From positions 1-46,587 of the forward strand of contig NZ_NKUI01000038.1 in the NCBI RefSeq assembly GCF_014845115.1: a stretch of DNA of 46,587 nt, in the 5' to 3' direction. The notes below the pieces were generated by a model. It saw nothing but the letters and a program-made list of their open reading frames with translations, was not told where the DNA came from and made no database searches. Both the position numbers and the translations under genes were made by a program. Every line of letters begins with the position of its first letter. The first letter of the stretch is position 1. The DNA comes from Methylorubrum zatmanii (GTDB lineage Bacteria > Pseudomonadota > Alphaproteobacteria > Rhizobiales > Beijerinckiaceae). Shown one piece after another: positions 25,624 through 34,519 of the stretch.

Positions 25624-26289
25624 GTGTCGGTTGTCTGGGACGGCGTCACAGCATGCCAGGTTCTCCATGGGGACCATGCCGCTCGCCGGCACGCCCTTGC
25701 CGATGCCGCAAAGGGCTATGAGTGGACGAGGGTTCTCTCCCTCCTTGAGACCGATCCGGCCCTCGCCAACACCACGCGACCGGACGGACAGTCCTTGTAC
25801 GCGCCGCTCCACCAGGCTGCGCACGGGAATGCGCCGCGTGAGGTCTGCGAAGCTCTGATCCGCCTGGGAGCTTGGCGGATGCTAGAGAACGCCCGGGGCG
25901 AGCGCGCGGTCGATGTCGCCGAGCGCCTTGGTCACAACCGGCTCATGGCAATCTTGGAGCCTGTGCGAGTGTCGCGCGTCCCCTTCGGCGTGCTGCGCAA
26001 GATCCAGGATCACTTCCACACCGTGATCCGGGCTCGTGCCGACGACCTCGTTCGCGATGCACGGCTACGCCTGCCGGAGATCGCGCACCTTTTGGAGACA
26101 CCCCTGAACGCTGAACCAGCCTGGTTCGCCGTCCCAGGCATGTACGGAGGCTTCGCCTACCGACTGGTCGCGGACGGCGCGAATGCGCGTCTCGTCGCCG
26201 AGAGCTGGTGCAGGGTCGTCGAAGGCTCTGGACAGCGGCACGAGATCACGTCCGCCGGCGTACGCCTCGTGAACGAAGGCTTCGTCTGA
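25624..26289 (+). CDS. Ankyrin-repeat-like protein
   Basis: The 221-residue product starts at GTG 25624, preceded by AAGGGGATAGG. Residues about 25-115 read as two to three ankyrin-type helical pairs (WTRVLSLLETDPALAN, APLHQAAHGN, EVCEALIRLGA, DVAERLGHNRLMAILE). The C-terminal half (FGVLRKIQDHFHTVIRARA, then PGMYGGFAYRLV) is a separate domain I cannot name. It is read in the same direction as the MmeI-type methyltransferase, helicase and GIY-YIG genes and is probably the first gene of that module. It could mediate protein-protein contacts. Confidence 0.65.
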   Translation: MSVVWDGVTACQVLHGDHAARRHALADAAKGYEWTRVLSLLETDPALANTTRPDGQSLYAPLHQAAHGNAPREVCEALIRLGAWRMLENARGERAVDVAERLGHNRLMAILEPVRVSRVPFGVLRKIQDHFHTVIRARADDLVRDARLRLPEIAHLLETPLNAEPAWFAVPGMYGGFAYRLVADGANARLVAESWCRVVEGSGQRHEITSAGVRLVNEGFV

Positions 26290-26460
26290 TGCGCGATGGA
26301 GCAATGCGTCTCGCAGCCGCCCGAGGGGCCTCCAGATGAGAAAATTATTCAACTATCACAAATACTTATCTGTGGATCGTCTGGCGGATGGCTCAAACCT
26401 GAGCCGAACAGCGGCTGCCCTCACATGACCGGCGTGGTATCGACGGAGCCGTCCAGAACC

Positions 26461-29136
26461 ATGGTTCACAGCCCAGGCCGCATGCTCAGCCCGAGTGAGA
26501 TTTACGAGAATTTCGATGCGCTCGCGCAGCAGAAGCTGGTCGGCGGCGAGTTCGGCTTGGCCCTGATGGAGGCGGTTGGCGCGCCGCGTGCCACCATCAC
26601 CAAGCTGAAGGACGAGGCCGCCACGGGATCCTTCTCCTGGACCCGCATGCTTCGGTTCGAGACCGTGGCTCTCGGCGATGCCGACCGCACCCTTGAGCGG
26701 ATGAAGGCCGAGGCTGCAAGCGCGGCCAAGACGAAGCGGCCTCGCCTGCTGGTGGCCTACGATGGGGAGGGTATCGCCGCTCACGACACGAAGATCGGCG
26801 ACGACATCCATGAGGGTGTCGATGTCCTGCCGATGGAGGCGGAGTTCTTCTTCCCCCTCGGCGGGCATGAGCGTTACGTCCCGGCCCCGGAGCGTCAGGC
26901 GGATGTGCGGGCGACCAAGCACATCTCCCGGTTCTTCGATGCCGTTCGCGATGCGAACCCTGGATGGTCCACCGAGGCCGACCGGCATGCCATGAACCTG
27001 TTCATGGTCCGGGTCCTGTTCTGCCTGTTCGCCGAGGACGTCGGCATCTTCGAGGCCGACCTTTTCAAGAGCGCACTGATCCAATCGACTCAGGTCGATG
27101 GCTCTGACCTCGCCGCCTTTTTAGACGGCGCATTCGTTCACATGGCGACGGAACCCGAGAAACGGACGCAGCCCGCCAAGGGCTGGGGCAAGCTGCCCTA
27201 CGTCAATGGTGGCCTCTTCGAAGAGACGTCGCCGATGCCGACGCTCGATAGCCGCTGCCGCAAGCAATTGCTCGCCTGTGCCAAACTCAATTGGCGCACG
27301 ATCAATCCCGATATTTTCGGATCAATGCTTCAGGCCGTCGTTGATATCGACAAGCGCGGCGAGATGGGGATGCATTACACGTCCCCGTCAAACATCGCCA
27401 AAGTGCTCAATCCGATCCTGCTCGATGATCTACGAGCAGAACTCGAAAAGGCAGGATCGAATAAGGGGCGGTTGCACGACTTGCTGACCCGCCTCGGTCG
27501 GATCCGGATGTTCGATCCGGCCTGTGGATCAGGCAACTTCCTGATCCTCGCCTACAAGGATCTGCGCGCCATCGAGATGGAGATCTTCATTCGGCTCGGT
27601 GAGTTCGCCCATCCGGTGGTCAAGCTCGAGCACTTCTATGGCATCGAGATTGACGATTTCGCCTGCGAGACCGCACGCCTCGGACTGTGGATCGCCGAGT
27701 ATCAGGTTAACGAGAACTTCCGGCAAAAGATGGGCAAGGCCCCTCCTGCACTGCCTCTAACGGCTGCAGGACGGATCACGCGTGCCAACTCGGCGCGCGC
27801 TGATTGGCTCACCGCGTGTCCGCCAGACCCGACGATGGAAACCTACGTCGTCGGTAACCCACCCTTCAAAGGCTCAAAGCATCAAAGCAGCGACCAGCGC
27901 GCCGACATGGTCACGGTCTTCCACGGGAAGATCCCGAACTACGGCGAACTCGATTACGTCGCCATTTGGTTCTTCAAAGGCGTGCTTTACGCCGAAGCAA
28001 CTGGTTCTCCATTCGCTTTCGTTTCCACAAATTCGATTGTCCAGGGCGCTTCCGTTCCGACACTCTGGCCGAGACTCTTAAAGAAATTAGAGATCTATTT
28101 CGCCCATAGATCATTCAAATGGGCCAATTTGGCCACGCGCAACGCAGGCGTAACCTGCGTGATCGTTGGTCTTGGGCCTGAAACATCAGCGCCTAAATAT
28201 TTGTATGATGCAGACACAGTAAGATCCGTCGATCTTATCGGTCCCTATCTTGCGCCAAACGTTACAACAATCGTTACGAAGCGGTCCAAGCCGATCTCGC
28301 GTGATTTCGAGCTCATGCAATTCGGAAATATGCCGAACAATGGCGATGCACTCCTGTTAAATGCTCAAGACAAAAAATCTCTTTTGGATCAGCATCCAGA
28401 AGCTGAGACATATCTCCGCCGAATCTATGGAAGCCAGGAGCTGATGAAAGGCATCGAGCGATGGTGTCTCTGGATCAGACCCGACGAGGCGGAGTCCGCG
28501 GGCCGTATTAATATGTTGTCCGAAAGATTTGAGCGAGTTCGAGCAAAGCGGCTCGCTAGCTCGGACGCGTCTGCCAAGAAAATGGCTGAACGCCCTTGGT
28601 CATTTCGAGAGCAAAACTGCTCATCGTCTCATACTATCGTCGTGCCACGGCCATCAAGCGAAGATAGGATCTATCTTCCTGTCGATGTTCTCGCTTCAGA
28701 AAACATAGTTTCGAGCGAGGCATTCGCCATCTACGACGGATCAATTTGGCAGGCAGCTATACTGTCGTCGCGCATTCACAGGCTTTGGCTGGAAACCATC
28801 GGCGGCAAGCTGGAGACTCGCGTTCGATACTCCAACACAATCGTTTGGAATAACTTCCCACTGCCTATTCTCTCCGATCGTAGAAAGGAAGAGCTTGAGG
28901 AGCACTGGTGGGAAATCGATCGCGCGCGCAAAGAAGCTGGTTTCGGGCGTACGCTTGGCGACCTTTATGCGCCCAAAGCCATGCCAGGGGATTTGCGCCG
29001 CGCCCACGAAGAGCTCGACGAAACCGTCGAAGCGATCTTCGGCTCGCGCAAGTACCGCTCGGACGCCGACCGGATCGAGCATATGCTGCAGCTCTACGAG
29101 CGCGCCATCGCCGATGAACCCGGCAGAAGAGCGTAA
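26461..29136 (+). CDS. MmeI-type class I SAM-dependent DNA methyltransferase
   Basis: From the ATG at 26461 the protein is 891 residues (26482, MLSPSEIYENF, is an equally plausible start). It follows the MmeI family order: N-terminal domain, helical spacer (HAMNLFMVRVLFCLFAEDVGIF), GMHYTSP, motif I DPACGSGNF at residue 352, catalytic NPPF at 466, then the target-recognition and C-terminal domains. A clear PD-(D/E)XK pair is not visible in the N-terminal domain, so it may be a methylase only. The second half is distinctly richer in A+T than the first half and the next gene. A helicase and a GIY-YIG gene follow in an operon (11-nt gap, then 8-nt overlap). Confidence 0.85.
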   Translation: MVHSPGRMLSPSEIYENFDALAQQKLVGGEFGLALMEAVGAPRATITKLKDEAATGSFSWTRMLRFETVALGDADRTLERMKAEAASAAKTKRPRLLVAYDGEGIAAHDTKIGDDIHEGVDVLPMEAEFFFPLGGHERYVPAPERQADVRATKHISRFFDAVRDANPGWSTEADRHAMNLFMVRVLFCLFAEDVGIFEADLFKSALIQSTQVDGSDLAAFLDGAFVHMATEPEKRTQPAKGWGKLPYVNGGLFEETSPMPTLDSRCRKQLLACAKLNWRTINPDIFGSMLQAVVDIDKRGEMGMHYTSPSNIAKVLNPILLDDLRAELEKAGSNKGRLHDLLTRLGRIRMFDPACGSGNFLILAYKDLRAIEMEIFIRLGEFAHPVVKLEHFYGIEIDDFACETARLGLWIAEYQVNENFRQKMGKAPPALPLTAAGRITRANSARADWLTACPPDPTMETYVVGNPPFKGSKHQSSDQRADMVTVFHGKIPNYGELDYVAIWFFKGVLYAEATGSPFAFVSTNSIVQGASVPTLWPRLLKKLEIYFAHRSFKWANLATRNAGVTCVIVGLGPETSAPKYLYDADTVRSVDLIGPYLAPNVTTIVTKRSKPISRDFELMQFGNMPNNGDALLLNAQDKKSLLDQHPEAETYLRRIYGSQELMKGIERWCLWIRPDEAESAGRINMLSERFERVRAKRLASSDASAKKMAERPWSFREQNCSSSHTIVVPRPSSEDRIYLPVDVLASENIVSSEAFAIYDGSIWQAAILSSRIHRLWLETIGGKLETRVRYSNTIVWNNFPLPILSDRRKEELEEHWWEIDRARKEAGFGRTLGDLYAPKAMPGDLRRAHEELDETVEAIFGSRKYRSDADRIEHMLQLYERAIADEPGRRA

Positions 29137-29147
29137 GGGGAAACGCC

Positions 29148-31241
29148 GTGGCTGAACTCTCCGACACGACGCTGCGCTATGCGGCGGACGGATCCTCGAA
29201 GCGCACGGACGCGCTCGGCATGCGCGTCATGCAGCGCCGCGTCTGGGACGTGCGCGACAGCCAGTACATCCTGGTGAAATCGCCGCCGGCGTCCGGCAAG
29301 TCGCGCGCGGCCATGTTCATCGGCCTGGACAAGCTTCAAAACCAGGGGCTTCGCAAGGTCATCGTCGCGGTGCCCGAGCGGTCGATCGGCGCGTCGTTCC
29401 GCGACACGAAGCTCACCGCTGGCGGATTCTTCCGAGACTGGAAGCTCGACCGCGATCTCTGCGGGGTCGGTTCGGAGACCGGATCGAAGGTCGCCGAACT
29501 CATCGAGTTCCTCGGCTCCAGCAGCGAGAGCATCGCTCTGTGCACCCACGCCACGCTGCGCTTTGCGTTCACCAGGGCTGGCATCGAGATCTTCGACGGC
29601 GCTCTCATCTGCGTGGACGAACTGCACCACGCCTCGTCGAACGACGAGAACAAGCTCGGCTCACTCCTGCGCGGCCTTATGGACCGCGGCAGCGCCCACG
29701 TCCTGGCGATGACCGGCTCCTACTTCCGGGGCGACACGGAAGCGATCCTCCATCCCGAGGACGAGGCTCGGTTCGAGCGGGTGATCTACACCTACTATGA
29801 GCAGTTGAACGGATACGAGTACCTGAAGACGCTGCACATCGGCTTCCGCTTCTATCAAGGTCGCTACCTCGACCGGATGGGTGAGGCCCTGGATCCGGCG
29901 CTGAAGACCATCGTCCACATCCCGCACGTGGGATCGAGCGAGGCCGTCGCCGACAAGATGTTCGAGGTCGACGCTATCGTCGACACGCTCGGGGATCCGC
30001 TCGGCGTCGATCCCGTCACCGGCTTCGTGCGCGTGCGCAACGGCCGGCGCATCCTGAAGATCGCCAACCTCGTGGATGACGGCCCCGGCCGAGAGAAGGT
30101 CATGGCCTCGCTCCGCAAGGTCAAATCCCGCGACGACGTCGACGTCATCATCGCCCTCGGCATGGCCAAGGAGGGCTTCGACTGGATCTGGTGCGAGCAC
30201 GTCCTTACGGTCGGCTATCGTGGCTCGCTAACGGAAGTGGTCCAGATCATCGGCCGCGCGACCCGCGACGCACCGGGCAAGACCGAGGCACGCTTCACGA
30301 ACCTCGTCTCGGCCCCGTTCGCGAAGGACGATGTCGTCTCGCGTGCCGTCAACGACATGCTGAAAGCGATCTCAGTGTCCCTGCTCATGGAGCAGGTGAT
30401 GGCCCCGACCTTCAAGTTCCGCACCCACAAGGGGTCGGACGACATGACCGGGCAGCAGCCTCAGACGGGCAAGCCCGAGCCCGTGACCAACGCGGGCGAG
30501 ATCGAGGTCATCAACGGGCCCATGGTGTCGGATGAGGCCAAGCGCATCATCGACGCCGATTTCCCAGATCTCGTCGCCAACGTGCAGAGCGACCCTCGGA
30601 CGATCACGGTGATGCTCAATCCCGACGCCCACCATGCCGACGTCATGCACGACGTCATCTGCACCGACATCGTGCGACGGCGGTATCCCCACCAGCCCGA
30701 CAACGTCATACAGGACGTGGTCACGCTGTTCGGGGCTCGGACGGAACTCGGCCGGGCCGTGAAGGAGGATCCCAGCGTCATCCAGACCATGAGCCTCGAC
30801 CTGGATGACCGTACGCCGGCGTCCGGGGGGCAGGAGCCTCAGGATCCCCAACTCCCCGGCGGCGGGGACAACTTCATCCGCGCGACGCACAAGTTCCTCG
30901 ACGTGCGCGATCTTCAGGTCGATCTCCTCGGCGGGCGGCGCGAGTTCATCGACGCCTACGAGATCCTGTCCAAAGCCTTGAACGAGGACATCCTCGCCCG
31001 CCTCCACGGAGAGGTCCGCGCCATGAAGGTGGCGATGACGCAGGATGAGGCCGAGAAGCTGATGGACCGGATCAAGGATTTTATCAAACGCGAGGGCCGC
31101 GAGCCGAACCTGAACGCGCCGAACGGACGTGAGGTCCGTCTCGCCGATGCCCTCGCCTTCATGCGCAGGCTCGCACGGCAACGTCGCGCCGATCTTGCCG
31201 GGGCCGATGCCGGCCGCACTGCTGGAGCCGCCAATGGCTGA
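29148..31241 (+). CDS. DEAD/DEAH-box superfamily 2 helicase
   Basis: The 697-residue protein starts at GTG 29148 with an AAGGGG ribosome site 7 nt upstream. It has Walker A PPASGKS near residue 46, the DELH box at 157-160, the ATG-like motif III segment LAMTGSYF and motif VI QIIGRATRD near 368. The last 250 residues have no recognised domain and may contact partners. Located between a MmeI-type methylase and a GIY-YIG gene, it probably is the translocating motor of a restriction-like defence system, though that is inferred from context. Confidence 0.85.
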   Translation: MAELSDTTLRYAADGSSKRTDALGMRVMQRRVWDVRDSQYILVKSPPASGKSRAAMFIGLDKLQNQGLRKVIVAVPERSIGASFRDTKLTAGGFFRDWKLDRDLCGVGSETGSKVAELIEFLGSSSESIALCTHATLRFAFTRAGIEIFDGALICVDELHHASSNDENKLGSLLRGLMDRGSAHVLAMTGSYFRGDTEAILHPEDEARFERVIYTYYEQLNGYEYLKTLHIGFRFYQGRYLDRMGEALDPALKTIVHIPHVGSSEAVADKMFEVDAIVDTLGDPLGVDPVTGFVRVRNGRRILKIANLVDDGPGREKVMASLRKVKSRDDVDVIIALGMAKEGFDWIWCEHVLTVGYRGSLTEVVQIIGRATRDAPGKTEARFTNLVSAPFAKDDVVSRAVNDMLKAISVSLLMEQVMAPTFKFRTHKGSDDMTGQQPQTGKPEPVTNAGEIEVINGPMVSDEAKRIIDADFPDLVANVQSDPRTITVMLNPDAHHADVMHDVICTDIVRRRYPHQPDNVIQDVVTLFGARTELGRAVKEDPSVIQTMSLDLDDRTPASGGQEPQDPQLPGGGDNFIRATHKFLDVRDLQVDLLGGRREFIDAYEILSKALNEDILARLHGEVRAMKVAMTQDEAEKLMDRIKDFIKREGREPNLNAPNGREVRLADALAFMRRLARQRRADLAGADAGRTAGAANG

Positions 31242-32313
31242 GACCCAGGACGCCATCGATTATCTGAACGACCCCCTCCTCGCGACGCCCGATGAGCGGG
31301 TCCGTGCGGCACGTACACCGGTCGTCGAACAGGCCGCCGAGGTACTGGCGCGCATCAACGCCTTCTACGCCGAGAACGGGACGGAGCCGGTCTCGCAGAA
31401 GGGTCGGAGCGTTCTGGAGCGCATGCTGGCGAATGAGCTCGCAGGCCTGCGCGCGTCCAAGGCGGCCCTCACCGGCCTCGAGCCCTTCGACGTTCACGGC
31501 CTCGTGTTCGTGACAGGCCAGGCAGTGGATCCCATGGACGATCCGTTGCTCGCCGACGGGACCGACATCTTCCAGGTCCGCGATGCCCTCCAGCCGCGCG
31601 CCATGCCGGACTATGTCGCGGATCGTGTGCCCTGCCAGGACTTCGATCGGTTCGAGGGCCTGTTCGACAGCGTGCGCCAGAGCGTGAAGGAGCGCCTGAG
31701 AAAGCCCGTCCCGTTCAGCCAGGAACGGGTCGAGATCGGCGAGTTCTTCGTCCTCAAGGGCCAGATGCTCCAGGTGGCGGATGTCCGCGATAAGCATCAG
31801 CGCAACGGCAAGGATGACGCGCGTCTGCGCGTCGTTTTCGAGAACGGCACCGAGTCCAATCTCCTGATGTCGTCACTGGTACGCCGGCTCTACGAAGATA
31901 AGGATGCCCGACGGATTCCGACGACGAGCGCAGGCCCACTTTTTGAGGGCGCGTCGACCGGGTACGTCTACGTGCTTAGGTCGCTGTCCCCGCGCCCCGA
32001 GGTCGCCGGGCTTTTGAAGGTGGGTACGACCGCCGGGCGGGTCGAAGATCGGATCAGCCGCGCCGCCACGCAGGCGACCTACCTCTATGCCGACGTCGAG
32101 ATCGTCGACACCTACGAGTTCAAGGGGCACTCGGCCCAAGAGGCCGAGCGACTGGTTCACAAGCAGCTGCGGCCCTACCACGTCGCCCTGAAGGTCACGG
32201 GACCGGACGGCACGCCTCACAGCGCGACCGAGTGGTTCCGGATCAATGCCGATGCCGTCGCCGATGCTGTGACTGCAGCGCTTGGTCAGAAGGTGCGGAC
32301 GATCGCCGCGTAA
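31234..32313 (+). CDS. GIY-YIG nuclease (T5orf172-type) fusion protein
   Basis: The 359-residue protein overlaps the helicase stop by 8 nt, so the ATG at 31234 is preferred over the earlier in-frame start. An N-terminal helical domain (about 1-230) precedes a GIY-YIG domain of the T5orf172 type: GYVYVLRSLS, then LLKVGTTAGRVEDRISRA, and the downstream EAERLVHKQLRPYH with the family's conserved Glu and His. GIY-YIG domains cut DNA. It would supply the nuclease for the upstream methylase/helicase pair. It ends the operon. Confidence 0.8.
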   Translation: MAETQDAIDYLNDPLLATPDERVRAARTPVVEQAAEVLARINAFYAENGTEPVSQKGRSVLERMLANELAGLRASKAALTGLEPFDVHGLVFVTGQAVDPMDDPLLADGTDIFQVRDALQPRAMPDYVADRVPCQDFDRFEGLFDSVRQSVKERLRKPVPFSQERVEIGEFFVLKGQMLQVADVRDKHQRNGKDDARLRVVFENGTESNLLMSSLVRRLYEDKDARRIPTTSAGPLFEGASTGYVYVLRSLSPRPEVAGLLKVGTTAGRVEDRISRAATQATYLYADVEIVDTYEFKGHSAQEAERLVHKQLRPYHVALKVTGPDGTPHSATEWFRINADAVADAVTAALGQKVRTIAA

Positions 32314-32567
32314 GCGAGCGTGGCGAGGGAGGCTCAGGGCGAGAGGTAGCTAATCTCCGTTCCTGGCCTCCCCGCAACACAGACACCTGTCACGCACCGC
32401 ACCTGGGCGGATGAGGCCTCCATCCGAGGCCAGCGTGCAGTCGATAGGGCATCGCGTCACTACCGCTCGGCCATCCGCTCGAACGCAAAGCTAAGCTACG
32501 CCAAGCTCAGCAGGTCCGCAAATTTACACCCAGTCTGCGATTCACCCTCTCAGGTCGAATGCTCGAA
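32314..32567. other. Gene-free stretch before repeat copy 3
   Basis: About 250 bp with no convincing frame, promoter or hairpin with a T-run. It separates the defence operon from the repeated intergenic element. Confidence 0.4.
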
Positions 32568-32716
32568 GGGTACGACAGTCCGAACGGAGCTCCCGAACAC
32601 CACAGCTTGTGTCGCTTTCGTCCCTATTGTCAGACGCGTCTGACCAAGACAGCCTCCGGCAAATCTCATAGCGTCCGTCGTACCCGGCTGACAAAACCGA
32701 CGATTCTGACAATAGG
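32568..32716. repeat. Intergenic inverted-repeat element, copy 3 (complete a-b-a'-b')
   Basis: The order is a = GGGTACGAC (32568-32576), b ending CCCTATTGTCAG (32611-32633), a' = GTCGTACCC (32677-32685), b' containing CTGACAATAGG (32690-32716). Both pairs are inverted and they interleave. Box b' abuts the stop codon of the leftward gene at 32717. Confidence 0.8.
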
Positions 32717-33211
32717 TCAGGAACGAGCCACGGCCACAAGGCCAGCCGCCGCCAAGCCGAGCACCCCAAGCACCAAGGCCGTCGGAACCCGTGAACGCGG
32801 CGGGATGAACCACGACGTCCGGCGACGCGTGCCGCAGAGTCTTCGCACGGCCGGCGCTTGGCTCCTCGCCACCGCGACTTCCATCGACAGCGCGCCATGC
32901 TCCCGCATCCAAAGATAGCGGTGGCGGCCATCGCGGAAGCTGAGCGCTCCGTGCCGCTCTACGGAGACTTCCGGCATCCACATCGGCTCGCCGGCGAGAA
33001 ATCGTTTGCCCGCCTTGGCAAATCTGTTCGAGTTGTCGTCTGAAGCATCGCCGGGGACCGCAATGTACTGGTCCGACAGAAACCAACAGCGATCAAAAGC
33101 ATCGATATCGATCCACACGCGAACGTCCGCATCCGGTGCGCGACGATATCCGATGTCCCAGCTGAAGACCGTCCAGTTCACATGGACGGCATTCTTAGGC
33201 GGCCGGGACAT
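32717..33211 (-). CDS. Possible plasmid fertility-inhibition-like protein (FiwA-type)
   Basis: The 164-residue product from ATG 33211 contains FAKAGKRFLAGEPMWMPEV and a ParB-like motif DGRHRYLWMREHG. The combination recalls proteins annotated as plasmid fertility inhibition factors, which block conjugative transfer of other plasmids; I hold this at moderate confidence. A hydrophobic C-terminal stretch (TALVLGVLGLAAAGLVAVA) could be a membrane segment. Its start overlaps the end of the DUF2235 gene by 17 nt, so the two are co-transcribed. Its stop touches repeat element box b'. Confidence 0.5.
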   Translation of the reverse strand: MSRPPKNAVHVNWTVFSWDIGYRRAPDADVRVWIDIDAFDRCWFLSDQYIAVPGDASDDNSNRFAKAGKRFLAGEPMWMPEVSVERHGALSFRDGRHRYLWMREHGALSMEVAVARSQAPAVRRLCGTRRRTSWFIPPRSRVPTALVLGVLGLAAAGLVAVARS

Positions 33212-34469
33212 CACTCTCAACCTTCGTGAGCACGGGTACGACGCTGTGCGGATCGTGGGCGAAGACGGCCTCCGTCAGCGCGCCGGGCTCCACCTTGTAG
33301 CGCTGCCCCCAGGTTTCGAGATTCTGAGGCCGGTAGCCCCGATCCGCGCGCCAGCGCTCGAACACCGACGCATCGATCGTCTCGTTGACGATCTCGTCAC
33401 GTTCGCCTTGCGAGACCTCCGGCGGCGCGCCGATCGGGCGGTAGAATGGCTGGGCGACGTAGCGGTACAGCCCCCTCGCGAACTCGCCGTAGCTGTCCCG
33501 GGGGCGCACCTCCAACACACCCGGTTCGAGGACGACGTCGGCGCGGAACGCCAATCCATGACCGGCCGCCTTCTCCATGATCCACCTGAGCGGGAGCTGG
33601 CTGAGGAGGTCGTCCCGGTATCCGCCGCCCACATTGGCGTGTGCGCCGACGAACCAGCGCTGCTCGACGTTTGCGACCGGACGGGGCGGTGCCATTTCGG
33701 TCAGCGGGACGCCCTCGCGAAATTTCTTCGTCCACAGCGTCGGCGCGAACGCCGCCCGGTGCTCGTCGATGGCGAGCGCGTGGTAGCCGTTCTCGATCGG
33801 CAGCCGCAGCCCCGTGTGCAGGAAGGCGTAACCCGACCGGCTCAGGCCCGGGATCCTGGCGAGGCCGGGGATCGTCGTCGGCACGCCGAGCGAACCGACC
33901 GTGTCCCAGACGCCGAGCATCTTGACCGGCACCGGCATGGCGTAAGTCACCATCCAACGCTCCTCGGGTGAGGCGTCGGTTAGCCTGCCGCCCCCCGCGC
34001 GCGCCTGCAGCCACCGGACCGTGCGCCGCTCGTCGCCCCGGCGGTACCGGTCGAATAGCTGGCTGGTCCCGAGTGGGGCCCCGGGCTTCAACACGCCGCA
34101 TAGGGCAATGAACCCGGCGAGGCTGCGCGCCGTGTAGGCCCCTCGGCTAAAGCCGAAGATGAAGATTTCGTCGCCCGGCTCGTAGGTCTCGACCAGCCAT
34201 TCGTACGCGCGGGCGACATTGCGATCGATGCCAACGCCGAGGACGCCACCCCGGACCTTCTCGCCGACCGTCGTCCCGACGCCCCGGCTGTAGTAGACGA
34301 CCTGACGGACACCGTCGGTGCCGCGCTGCGCGCACAACGCCTTCAGTCGCCAGACATTGGTGTTGTCGTCAAGCGTGTTCCACGTCCCGTCGAGGAACAC
34401 GGCAATGCGTTTCCGCTCCGGCGACTGCGCCGGCTCAATCCCGTTCGACATCGAATTTTCGATATTCAC
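33195..34469 (-). CDS. DUF2235 (Tle1-like) alpha/beta hydrolase
   Basis: The 424-residue protein opens with the DUF2235 signature RIAVFLDGTWNTLDDNTNVW and carries the nucleophile elbow GFSRGAYTAR (Ser in GxSxG). Asp and His candidates lie further on (VGAHANVGGGY). DUF2235 includes type VI secreted phospholipases (Tle1) and several uncharacterised hydrolases. No secretion or immunity gene is seen here except the small membrane-tailed protein immediately downstream, which overlaps by 17 nt. The GTG at 34469 is the longest start; the ATG at 34451 is an alternative. Confidence 0.85.
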   Translation of the reverse strand: MNIENSMSNGIEPAQSPERKRIAVFLDGTWNTLDDNTNVWRLKALCAQRGTDGVRQVVYYSRGVGTTVGEKVRGGVLGVGIDRNVARAYEWLVETYEPGDEIFIFGFSRGAYTARSLAGFIALCGVLKPGAPLGTSQLFDRYRRGDERRTVRWLQARAGGGRLTDASPEERWMVTYAMPVPVKMLGVWDTVGSLGVPTTIPGLARIPGLSRSGYAFLHTGLRLPIENGYHALAIDEHRAAFAPTLWTKKFREGVPLTEMAPPRPVANVEQRWFVGAHANVGGGYRDDLLSQLPLRWIMEKAAGHGLAFRADVVLEPGVLEVRPRDSYGEFARGLYRYVAQPFYRPIGAPPEVSQGERDEIVNETIDASVFERWRADRGYRPQNLETWGQRYKVEPGALTEAVFAHDPHSVVPVLTKVESDVPAA

Positions 34470-34519
34470 CCTTGCACAACAAGGTTAACGCGGGTCTCGA
34501 CCAAGCGTTGCTTGGCCTT

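Noticed and set aside
26482..29136. Type IIG enzyme with fused nuclease
   Set aside because: I could not find a convincing PD-(D/E)XK set in the N-terminal domain, so I call it a methyltransferase only.
33006..33971. 321-codon plus-strand frame opposite the DUF2235 gene
   Set aside because: It is antisense to a clear hydrolase with GFSRGAYTAR and has no features of its own.
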